27,686 nt of DNA from an uncultured Porphyromonas sp. (GTDB lineage Bacteria; Bacteroidota; Bacteroidia; Bacteroidales; Porphyromonadaceae): positions 1 through 27,686 of the forward strand of contig NZ_CALHVI010000030.1 of NCBI RefSeq assembly GCF_938039215.1, in the 5' to 3' direction. The translations under genes and the position numbers were made by a program. Shown one piece after another: positions 6,917-13,572 of the stretch. The notes beneath the pieces are model-generated. The model was not told where the DNA came from. It was given only the letters and a program-made list of their open reading frames with translations, and did no database searches. How positions within the stretch are numbered: the stretch's first letter is position 1; every line of letters starts with the position of its first letter.

Positions 6917-8683
6917 ATGAAGAAGACTGTTTTTGCCTTTACCCTCGTGGCTGGACTCTGCTTCGCATCCTGCGGAGAATCCTCCAACGGGGGAGGTATC
7001 CCCACCCCTACACCGGACAACAAAGACCCTAAGAACATCCAAGAAGTGGAGCAACTCCTGCGCTCCGCTGGCCACGTCGCTGAAGCTGCCGAAGATAAGC
7101 TGACAGCTAAAGCTATTGGCTCACCAACATCAGTGCCAGCCTTAAGGCATGAGATGGAGCATGCCGGGAGTAGGACGGACTGCGATAGAGTCACTCAGAC
7201 AATGCGCTACGAACGAACCTCTCGTTCTGGAGACTTCGTTGTGCTCGATTCGTGGCCTAGCGTCGTGTGGCCTGGGTGCTTCATCCAGGGGAAATCAATC
7301 CGAGGTAAGGGTGCACCTACAGCTATTCCCTATATCACAAAGCGCCAGTCTGGACGTATTAGTCTGCAGACTGTTTCAGGTGTTCTGTCTGTAGGTAGTG
7401 GCGGAGAAGGCCTCTGGTATGAAGAGATCCAAGAGATGCGTGAGAATGAGGTGAGCCAAGCACAATCTAGGCTCGTTCGTCACTGGCTGGAGAGTGGTGC
7501 CCCAGCGAGCACTTCCTACTCGCTACAGGTCGTACACAGCCCCGAGGAAGCGATGATCGCTAGTGGAATCGACCTCGACAAGAGTGGAGAGAAGCTCAAG
7601 ACCTTCCTCTCTTCGGGTTTTGATAAGAAGAAGGCTCATGTCCTTGTGAAGCTATATCAGCGCTTCTACACCCTTGGCTATGAAGATCCTGAAGGTGGGG
7701 GTAAGGGCACTTTCAAATCTACGATTGAACAAGCTGATTTAGCCCCCTACATAGGAGCTGGAAACCCTATCTGCTACGTGTCTTCGGTAACTTATGGGCG
7801 TGCCTACTACTTTCTCTACGAGAGTAGCGAAAGTGCTAGTGCACTCCTTGGTGTCCTCTCTTCTAGGTTTAAGGATTTCCAAGCTGGGCTACCTGTAGCA
7901 AAGAGCACAGTGATCAGCAAGAGTCAAGTCAGGATGCTGGAGCTGGGTAGTAGTGCTAACGGTAGTCAGGGTGCTGTGATTTCCCCAGAAAAGGTCTTCA
8001 CGCTACTCAAGGAAAGAGCACAGCCTTCATCTAAGAACATAGGGGAGCCCATCTCTTTCTCTATTAAACACCTCCATGAAGCCTTGCCCGTGCGTATGTC
8101 TAATAGCCTAAGCTATTCCTACGATAAGGTATCTTTCATCCCAAGAAGAAAGAACAATAACGTAGCTATTTCCCTAAAGGATGTCGTGGTGGAAACCAGC
8201 ACTAAGGGAATGTGGATTGCATCAACTAGAGGGCAGGTTAAAGTTACCGACGCATCGGTCAAATATGCAAGCACAGAACATTCGGATACGACGGAGCCCT
8301 TATTGTTTAGATCACAAGACGAGAGACCTCAAGCGGGCCTACGTAGCACATCCTATCTGGTAGCTAATAAGAATGCCTCCTTAGACTGTGATGTCTTTGG
8401 TAAGAACCATTACAACCTGGCTACCCTCATCGTAGATCTCGAGATTCGCCCCGAAGCTTACAATCGAAATGGTGGGCGAGTAGGTCAGAGCCCCCAGCGG
8501 GTGACCCTGAAGCGTACCTTCCGCTACGACGAGGCAAATCGCCAGTGGAAGCCCCTCGTCGACGGAGCAAATATGGGAGGCGACGCTTTCCACACGCTTA
8601 CGACGACACGCACCTTCGAAGGGCTCACCTTGGATATACGAGCGAACTTCTCCTTCTTTGTCGATAACAGACTCATCGAATAG
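6917..8683 (+). CDS. CDC-like (thiol-activated cytolysin family) lipoprotein
   Basis: A 588-residue lipoprotein with a signal peptide ending FASC (lipid-accepting Cys19) and a Gly/Pro/Thr-rich linker. The body follows the cholesterol-dependent cytolysin fold in order. VVLDSWPSVVWPG (about 110-122) matches the family's 'VYPGA' start. FYT (250-252) is followed by CYVSSVTYGRAYY (286-298), matching the CDC block VSNVAYGR. LGSSA (343-347) sits where CDCs have LGGDA. PISFSI (378-383) matches PISYTS. By homology it should oligomerise on membranes and possibly form pores. The roughly 180-residue C-terminal part lacks the Trp-rich undecapeptide and shows no obvious cholesterol-binding loop, so it is a CDC-like protein, not a classical CDC. 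No second family member lies nearby. It has its own promoter and terminator. Confidence 0.85.
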   Translation: MKKTVFAFTLVAGLCFASCGESSNGGGIPTPTPDNKDPKNIQEVEQLLRSAGHVAEAAEDKLTAKAIGSPTSVPALRHEMEHAGSRTDCDRVTQTMRYERTSRSGDFVVLDSWPSVVWPGCFIQGKSIRGKGAPTAIPYITKRQSGRISLQTVSGVLSVGSGGEGLWYEEIQEMRENEVSQAQSRLVRHWLESGAPASTSYSLQVVHSPEEAMIASGIDLDKSGEKLKTFLSSGFDKKKAHVLVKLYQRFYTLGYEDPEGGGKGTFKSTIEQADLAPYIGAGNPICYVSSVTYGRAYYFLYESSESASALLGVLSSRFKDFQAGLPVAKSTVISKSQVRMLELGSSANGSQGAVISPEKVFTLLKERAQPSSKNIGEPISFSIKHLHEALPVRMSNSLSYSYDKVSFIPRRKNNNVAISLKDVVVETSTKGMWIASTRGQVKVTDASVKYASTEHSDTTEPLLFRSQDERPQAGLRSTSYLVANKNASLDCDVFGKNHYNLATLIVDLEIRPEAYNRNGGRVGQSPQRVTLKRTFRYDEANRQWKPLVDGANMGGDAFHTLTTTRTFEGLTLDIRANFSFFVDNRLIE

Positions 8684-8705
8684 GGGATCTTCCCTAATCG
8701 CTTAC

Positions 8706-8750
8706 AGCCTTCCCCGCCTTGCCGAGAGCAGGGCGGGGAAGGCTCGTTTT
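8706..8750 (+). terminator. Terminator of the CDCL gene
   Basis: Perfect 13-pair stem AGCCTTCCCCGCC / GGCGGGGAAGGCT followed by CGTTTTAT, 22 bases after the stop codon. With the upstream promoter it makes the gene a single-gene unit. Confidence 0.9.
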
Positions 8751-8781
8751 ATGCCCTTTAGCCAGCCACCACAGAGGTGTG

Positions 8782-8902
8782 AAAAAACGACCTACGGTGC
8801 ATCGCCTTTGCGATCCACGGTAGGTCGGCGTACCGATGCACGGTAGGTCGTCGAGACGACCCACAGTAGGTTTTTTCGGCGACCTACCGTGGGTCGTTTT
8901 TT
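8782..8902. repeat. Palindromic intergenic repeat, copy B (right of the CDCL gene)
   Basis: A 121 bp element with outer inverted ends AAAAAACGACCTACGGT / ACCGTGGGTCGTTTTTT. Hairpin 1 is 8788-8827 (loop CCTTTG), a single arm lies at 8834-8850, and hairpin 2 is 8857-8896. It has the same orientation as copy A and differs at only a few positions (for example GGCGTACC against GCCTGACC). The A/T runs at both ends would let it act as a terminator in either direction. Confidence 0.9.
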
Positions 8903-8961
8903 GACGCTCCCGAAACGCCCTCTGGAAGCGGGGAGTAGGAGCCCCCGATACATATTATCCG

Positions 8962-8969
8962 TACCTTTG
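8962..8969 (+). promoter_or_regulatory. Probable -7 box of the EamA transporter gene
   Basis: TACCTTTG fits TAnnTTTG, 50 bases before the ATG at 9020. No clear -33 element is seen at the usual spacing. Confidence 0.5.
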
Positions 8970-9019
8970 TCAGAAGCGCAGATTATCCCCGATCTGAGCA
9001 CTGTATATATACGACGTAG

Positions 9020-9955
9020 ATGAATAAGTTCAAGGGTTTCCTTTTCGGGATGACCGCCTCCTCGACATTTGGGCTCCTCCCGCTCTTCACACTCCCCGTC
9101 ATGAGCGAAGGTCTGACGACTAATAGCATCCTGTGCTATCGGATGCTCTTCGCCTCGGTGCTGGTGGCGGTGCTGATGCAGGTACGGAAGATCGCCTTCC
9201 GCACGAACCTGAAAGAACTCCTTTGGTTTGCCTTCCTTGGCTTCTTCTACTACGGCTCAGCGTCACTGCTCTTCCAAGCCTATGGGACGATGTCCAGCGG
9301 TATGGCTACGACCCTGCACTTCCTCTATCCCGTCGGGGTAACCTTGATCATGGCCTTAGTCTTCAAGCAGCGGCCTTCGCCCTTCACGATACTGGCGATT
9401 ATCCTTGGTCTCTCGGGGGTAGCGCTCCTTTCGCTCAAGGAGAGTGGTGGCTCTTCTTCGGCCTCGTTCGTCGGGATCCTTCTGGTTCTGCTCTCGGGGC
9501 TCTCCTATGCGGCTTATCTGGTGACGATGAATAATGTGCGCCGTGTCCGTGAGTCGAACAACCTTAAGCTCACCCTCTACGTCCTTATCTTCAGTGCCCT
9601 CTTCTTCCTCCTAGACACAAGTCTGAGCGGAGGGCTACAGATGATACCTAGTGGTCGAGCACTGACGGACCTCTTGCTTCTGGCCTTCCTGCCTACGCTG
9701 GTCTCCAACCTAGCACTTGTGCGAGCAGTCAAGAGTATCGGCTCGACGCTCACCTCGGTGCTGGGGGCGATGGAGCCACTGACGGCAATCGTCATCGGGG
9801 TCGTAGTCTTCGGCGAAGAAGTGACGGGACCGATGGCTCTGGGGATCCTCTTGATCCTCCTTTCGGTCACGATCATTGTCCTCTCCCCACTCCTCGATAA
9901 GAATATCGCAGATCGACTGCGCCGACTCTCTAAAAGGTCGATTACACGACAATAG
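9020..9955 (+). CDS. DMT-superfamily EamA-type transporter
   Basis: A 311-residue integral membrane protein with about ten hydrophobic segments, arranged as two homologous EamA halves (about 5-137 and 150-290). The second half carries the typical end-of-repeat pattern LGAMEPLTAIVIGVVVFGEEVTG. The family exports or imports small metabolites such as amino acids and nucleotide-related compounds; the substrate cannot be inferred. It stands alone, with a repeat upstream and a 227-base gap downstream. In that gap (9956-10182) I see no further gene, tRNA or strong hairpin. Confidence 0.88.
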   Translation: MNKFKGFLFGMTASSTFGLLPLFTLPVMSEGLTTNSILCYRMLFASVLVAVLMQVRKIAFRTNLKELLWFAFLGFFYYGSASLLFQAYGTMSSGMATTLHFLYPVGVTLIMALVFKQRPSPFTILAIILGLSGVALLSLKESGGSSSASFVGILLVLLSGLSYAAYLVTMNNVRRVRESNNLKLTLYVLIFSALFFLLDTSLSGGLQMIPSGRALTDLLLLAFLPTLVSNLALVRAVKSIGSTLTSVLGAMEPLTAIVIGVVVFGEEVTGPMALGILLILLSVTIIVLSPLLDKNIADRLRRLSKRSITRQ

Positions 9956-10182
9956 ATTTGGCAAAGTCAAAACATATCTCTTAATTTGTAGCCAAGAGTT
10001 GGGTCTCATCGCTCGACCTTACCATAAAGATTCATATTAACGTAGTGTAAACAAAGTCGCCTATCGAGTAAGCTATACATATCTACAAAATGTAAGTCTA
10101 TCGCTAGCCCACCTTCCCCAGCTTCGGCCCGTGATCTCAGCCGTAGGGATAGGGTAGGATTAGCCTAATACATAAGACGACA

Positions 10183-10764
10183 ATGAGACGATATGAAAGC
10201 ATGAGCGACGACCAGCTGGTCGACCTCTACTCTCTAGGTACGAACGAAGCCTTCGATACGCTTCTTCTGCGCTACGATGCCTATGTACATACGACGATCC
10301 GCTATTGGGTCACGGACGAAGATCTCGTAGAGGATATCTTCCAGGATACCTTTATTAAGGTCATGATGACGATCCGCCAAGGACGCTATACGGCCGAGGG
10401 CAAGTTCAGAAGCTGGATCGGGCGCATCGCCCACAACCTAATCATGGACCACTTCCGCCGTCAGCGTGCTCGTGGCCAAGAGCAGACGATCGAAGGGGCT
10501 TCCGGAGAAGATCTACTTCTCACGATCCAGATCCCTTCTCCAGAGGCCACTGCCGAGGAGCGTCTGATCATGGGCGAATATGTCGATGAACTAGGCGAAG
10601 GTATCAGCATGCTCTCCGAAGAGCAGCAGCAGGTCGTGCGCCTGCGCTACTGGGAAGAGAAGAGCTTCAAGGAAATCGCCGAAGAGACAGGTGTCAGCAT
10701 CAATACGGCACTCGGTCGTATGCGCTATGCCCTACAGCACCTGCGTCGCCATGTGCGTCAGTAG
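10183..10764 (+). CDS. ECF-type sigma-70 family RNA polymerase sigma factor
   Basis: A 193-residue sigma factor with region 2 at about residues 22-100 (LVEDIFQDTFIKVMMTIRQGRY, then FRSWIGRIAHNLIMDHFRRQR) and region 4 at about 138-190 (LSEEQQQVVRLRYWEEKSFKEIAEETGVSINTALGRMR, a clear helix-turn-helix). Regions 1 and 3 are absent, which defines the ECF group. No anti-sigma factor gene is adjacent, which is unusual for many Bacteroidota ECF factors. It lies 45 bases upstream of the PorT-like gene, so the two may be co-transcribed. Target promoters are unknown. Confidence 0.93.
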   Translation: MRRYESMSDDQLVDLYSLGTNEAFDTLLLRYDAYVHTTIRYWVTDEDLVEDIFQDTFIKVMMTIRQGRYTAEGKFRSWIGRIAHNLIMDHFRRQRARGQEQTIEGASGEDLLLTIQIPSPEATAEERLIMGEYVDELGEGISMLSEEQQQVVRLRYWEEKSFKEIAEETGVSINTALGRMRYALQHLRRHVRQ

Positions 10765-10809
10765 TTCGCCGCTACCGCTCGCCAGCCTCCCTATCCAAGT
10801 AAAGTATTC

Positions 10810-11520
10810 ATGACCCTCAGACGCTTGACGCTCGGAGCTCTCACGCTCCTCTTATGCTTCCTTCCCCTTGCCCTTAGGGCGCAGGAGGGGGCGGTGCAGC
10901 GTCAGCCTTACCTCGACCTTCGGCGCTACTACCTAGGCTTCCGCTTTGGCCTTCATGCCGAAGACCTTCGGCTTACCAATTCGGGCCGAACGAATATCGA
11001 GGGAGGACAGCTCTGGGCTGATACCCCCGAGTATCACCCCAGCTTCAGCGTGGGGCTCGTAGGGGGATGGGTGCTCGTGCCTAACCTAGAGCTCCGCCTT
11101 ATGCCTACGCTTCATATAGGCGATGTCCCAGTAGCTTATACCGACGGGACGAAGAGCGTCCAAGAGATGAACGTGCGCACGAACTACCTCCAGCTCCCAT
11201 TGGAACTCAAGTGGGGAGCTATCCGCTGGGGCAACTATCGTCCGTATATCTCGGCAGGTCCCTATGCCTCCCTTTCCTTCTCGGGAAAGGATAAGCTCCT
11301 TCGCCTCAAGCCTCTAGATTATGGGCTGAGTATCGGGGCGGGGTGTGATATTTACTTCTCCTTCTTCAAGCTTTCCCCTCAGCTCTCCTTCCACTACGGG
11401 CTAGGGAACGTCCTCGAGACCGACCGCCCCGACCTCCAAGGGGATAGGCGCATACGCTTCACCGAAGCGCTACAGTCGGCATCGACACGGATGATCCTCC
11501 TCTCTCTGAGCTTTGAGTAG
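10810..11520 (+). CDS. porT: PorT-like outer-membrane beta-barrel (type IX secretion)
   Basis: A 236-residue protein with a signal peptide (cleavage probably after LALRAQ, residue 25) and an eight-strand-sized barrel. The pattern YYLGFRFGL near the start, NYLQLPLELKW followed by YRPYISAG, and the C-terminal run LKPLDYGLSIGAGCDIYF...FKLSPQLSFHYGLGNVL, ending LSLSFE, is what I know from PorT/SprT proteins of the type IX secretion system. PorT is needed for secretion and maturation of cell-surface and gliding proteins in Porphyromonas and Flavobacterium. The wider OMP_b-brl_2 family contains many other barrels, so the exact assignment is likely but not certain. No other T9SS gene lies in the window. 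Confidence 0.72.
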   Translation: MTLRRLTLGALTLLLCFLPLALRAQEGAVQRQPYLDLRRYYLGFRFGLHAEDLRLTNSGRTNIEGGQLWADTPEYHPSFSVGLVGGWVLVPNLELRLMPTLHIGDVPVAYTDGTKSVQEMNVRTNYLQLPLELKWGAIRWGNYRPYISAGPYASLSFSGKDKLLRLKPLDYGLSIGAGCDIYFSFFKLSPQLSFHYGLGNVLETDRPDLQGDRRIRFTEALQSASTRMILLSLSFE

Positions 11521-11554
11521 AGCCCCCATTCCCTGTGCTTTAGAGACTTTTGCC

Positions 11555-11562
11555 TATCTTTG
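11555..11562 (+). promoter_or_regulatory. Probable -7 box of the DUF1573 gene
   Basis: TATCTTTG fits TAnnTTTG, 47 bases before the ATG at 11610. The -33 region (CTGTGC) is only a partial match. Confidence 0.5.
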
Positions 11563-11609
11563 TGTAGAATGGTTCGCTCTGAAGGGCGAGAATTTAAAGA
11601 AAGAATAGT

Positions 11610-11993
11610 ATGAAAAGATTAGGTTGGATATTGGGTGCACTCCTGCTCTGTGTGGGCTTCGTCATCGCACAGAATAGTAAGGGTGCAGTCATCAGTTCTC
11701 CCGCTCCTGAGTTTGACTTCGGGGTGATCAAGGAGGCAAATGGAAAGGTCTCTCATACCTTCGTCATCAAGAACATTGGGGATGCGCCCCTCGTGATAAC
11801 CCGTGTGGCCACCCCTTGCGCTTGCACGACACCAGAGTATAGTCAGGAGCCCATCGCTCCAGGGAAGGAAGGTCGTATCATCGTCACCTTCAACCCCGCA
11901 GGACGCCCTGGCCCCTTCTTCAAGAACGTGGCGGTCTACAGCAATGGCCGTGATGGCGCCTTCACCCTGCGTATCAAGGGAAAGGTAGAATAA
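11610..11993 (+). CDS. DUF1573 secreted protein
   Basis: A 127-residue exported protein with a signal peptide (hydrophobic 5-19, probable cleavage after VIAQ, residue 21) followed by a single Ig-like/ASPM-SPD-2-type domain. The domain pattern is FDFGVIKEANGKVSHTF..., NIGDAPLVITRV, TPCACTTPEY, then PG..G.I.VTFNP and the ending YSNGRDGAFTLRIKGKV. This is the DUF1573 family, common in Bacteroidota; its function is not established. The paired cysteines in PCACTT are a family hallmark. It has its own promoter and terminator. Confidence 0.9.
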   Translation: MKRLGWILGALLLCVGFVIAQNSKGAVISSPAPEFDFGVIKEANGKVSHTFVIKNIGDAPLVITRVATPCACTTPEYSQEPIAPGKEGRIIVTFNPAGRPGPFFKNVAVYSNGRDGAFTLRIKGKVE

Positions 11994-12039
11994 GTGCAAG
12001 GAGCTACCCTTCGGGAGCTCACTTAGAATACTCAAGAAC

Positions 12040-12084
12040 GAGAAGTCATCTCAGCTAAGACGCTGGGGTGACTTCTCTCTTTTT
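12040..12084 (+). terminator. Terminator after the DUF1573 gene
   Basis: Stem GAGAAGTCATC / GGTGACTTCTC (one G-U pair) with a long loop, followed by TCTTTTTAT. A weaker hairpin with a TTCG-type loop (AGCTACCCTTCGGGAGCT) lies just before it at about 12002-12019. Confidence 0.7.
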
Positions 12085-12090
12085 ATATAA

Positions 12091-12360
12091 GTGGCTCTCT
12101 TATCCTTGAGCAGCTATCTCCCTTATTCTTGAATTGATGCTGCTCTTATTCTTGCGTAGGTACTTCCCTTGTTTTCGGATAGGAGCTTCTCTTGTCCTCG
12201 ACAGGGTGCTACCCCAATTTTTGTATGGGGGGCTTCCTCTTCCCTAGGCTAGCTCTCCTTTTATCTTAGGCTAGGTGCTTCTTTTGTCTTCAGAGGGGTG
12301 TTCGCTTTATTCTCGTAGGGGTGCTGCCTTTCTCTCAGCCAAGGTGCTAGCCTTTTCCTA
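12091..12360. repeat. Degenerate 23-bp tandem repeat array (about 11-12 units)
   Basis: Between the DUF1573 terminator and the kdsC promoter the plus strand is pyrimidine-rich and strongly periodic. A consensus like GGTGCTnCTCTTnTTCTCGnnTAG recurs. GCT-type anchors fall at 12139, 12162, 12185, 12208, 12232, 12277, 12300, 12323 and 12346, so most steps are exactly 23. Units are diverged, not identical, and there are no spacers. No reading frame or stable hairpin explains the pattern. Confidence 0.75.
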
Positions 12361-12390
12361 AAATAATAAGGAAGTCTGCGTAATTGATTG

Positions 12391-12398
12391 TACCTTTG
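12391..12398 (+). promoter_or_regulatory. Probable -7 box of kdsC-maf-nagA
   Basis: TACCTTTG fits TAnnTTTG, 24 bases before the kdsC ATG and directly after the tandem array. No clear -33 TTTG is seen. Confidence 0.55.
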
Positions 12399-12421
12399 TA
12401 TTGTAAATCTTTTAAGGAAAT

Positions 12422-12943
12422 ATGAGCAGTATCCCCTTTGACCTCTCCCAAATCCGTGCTTTTGTCCTCGATATGGATGGCGTGGTGAGTGCTACGGTCA
12501 GCCCCATTGGCCCCGATGGCATGCCTATGCGTACTGTCAATGTCAAGGACGGCTATGCGATGCAGTATGCAGTCAAGCAAGGCTATACCTTGGCCATTAT
12601 CTCTGGCGGAGCGAGTGAAGCTATGACACAGCGCTTTCGCCAGCTGGGAGCTGCCCATATCTACATGCGTGTCTCCGACAAGGCTGCTCAGCTTGAGATC
12701 CTCTGTCGTGAGTCAGGTCTCCGTCCCGAAGAGATCGCTTATATCGGGGATGATATCCCAGATATTCCGATCATGAAGCTCGTGGCTCTGCCCTGTGCAC
12801 CTGCCGATGCCGCTCCCGAGGTGAAGAGTATAGCTACCTATATCTCCCTCTGCGACGGAGGCTATGGTGTCGTCAGAGATGTCATCGAGCAGACCCTGCG
12901 TGCTAATGGCCATTGGTCGCTCTCAGCAGGCTTTGGCTGGTAG
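12422..12943 (+). CDS. kdsC: 3-deoxy-D-manno-octulosonate 8-phosphate phosphatase (HAD family)
   Basis: This 173-residue HAD phosphatase removes phosphate from Kdo-8-phosphate to give Kdo for LPS core synthesis, in the cytoplasm. HAD motif I is LDMDGV with the nucleophile and acid D17 and D19. Motif II lies in IISGG (about 60-64), and motif IV is YIGDDIPDIP (about 107-116). The short capless size and the GYA.QYA..QG block after motif I are those of tetrameric KdsC enzymes. The neighbouring maf gene follows after 25 bases, a frequent pairing in Bacteroidota as far as I know. Confidence 0.9.
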   Translation: MSSIPFDLSQIRAFVLDMDGVVSATVSPIGPDGMPMRTVNVKDGYAMQYAVKQGYTLAIISGGASEAMTQRFRQLGAAHIYMRVSDKAAQLEILCRESGLRPEEIAYIGDDIPDIPIMKLVALPCAPADAAPEVKSIATYISLCDGGYGVVRDVIEQTLRANGHWSLSAGFGW

Positions 12944-12968
12944 CACACCTCCCTCCTCTTATCCGTCT

Positions 12969-13550
12969 ATGTGGCAGCACCTCAGTAAGTATCGCATCAT
13001 CCTAGGCTCACAGTCGCCCCGCCGAGTGGAGCTTCTTAAGGGGCTGGACTTGCCCTTTGAGCAGGTCCTCCTTGAGGGAGTGGATGAGTCTTATCCTGCT
13101 ACTCTTCGTCCCGAAGAGATCCCGCTCTACATAGCTCAACATAAGGCCGAATCCTACCGGCCAATGCTCGATGATCAGACCCTGCTGATCACGGCAGATA
13201 CCCTGGTCTTCATCGAAGACCAAGTCCTAGGGAAGCCCCAGAGCGAAGAAGAAGCACGAGCAATGCTTCGTCTGCTCAGTGGGCGAGCACATTCGGTCAC
13301 GACAGGCGTGACGCTCACGACCACCGAGCGTATGGAGAGCTTCTCCGACACTGCTACGGTGGAATTCCTTCCTCTAGCGGACGAAGAGATTGATTACTAT
13401 GTCCGCCACTACCATCCGCTTGATAAAGCTGGAGCCTATGGGATCCAGGAATGGATAGGCTATCGGGCTATTCGGCGGATCGAAGGCTCCTTCTATACCG
13501 TCATGGGACTTCCTGTCCATCTGGTCGGTCAGTACCTCAGAGCATTCTAA
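12969..13550 (+). CDS. maf: Maf-family nucleoside triphosphate pyrophosphatase
   Basis: A 193-residue cytoplasmic enzyme of the Maf/YhdE family, which hydrolyses dTTP, UTP and modified nucleotides to monophosphates as house-cleaning. The hallmark N-terminal block LGSQSPRRVELL is at about 12-23. ITADTLVF (about 76-83) contains the catalytic Asp, and LGKPQSEEEARAMLRLLSGRAHSV and DKAGAYGIQE follow. The reading frame is open back to 12864, but that part overlaps the end of kdsC, so the ATG at 12969, which opens directly into the family N-terminus, is preferred. It is part of the kdsC-maf-nagA run. Confidence 0.92.
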   Translation: MWQHLSKYRIILGSQSPRRVELLKGLDLPFEQVLLEGVDESYPATLRPEEIPLYIAQHKAESYRPMLDDQTLLITADTLVFIEDQVLGKPQSEEEARAMLRLLSGRAHSVTTGVTLTTTERMESFSDTATVEFLPLADEEIDYYVRHYHPLDKAGAYGIQEWIGYRAIRRIEGSFYTVMGLPVHLVGQYLRAF

Positions 13551-13572
13551 AACAGATATACTACATAAACAT

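Noticed and set aside
6520..8902. Composite transposon bounded by insertion sequences around the CDCL gene.
   Set aside because: The flanking repeats are only ~120-160 bp, encode no transposase, and I see no clear target-site duplication. A recombination cassette is possible, a classical transposon is not supported.
12091..12360. CRISPR array.
   Set aside because: Units are contiguous, 23 bases, diverged, and lack spacers; no cas genes are present.
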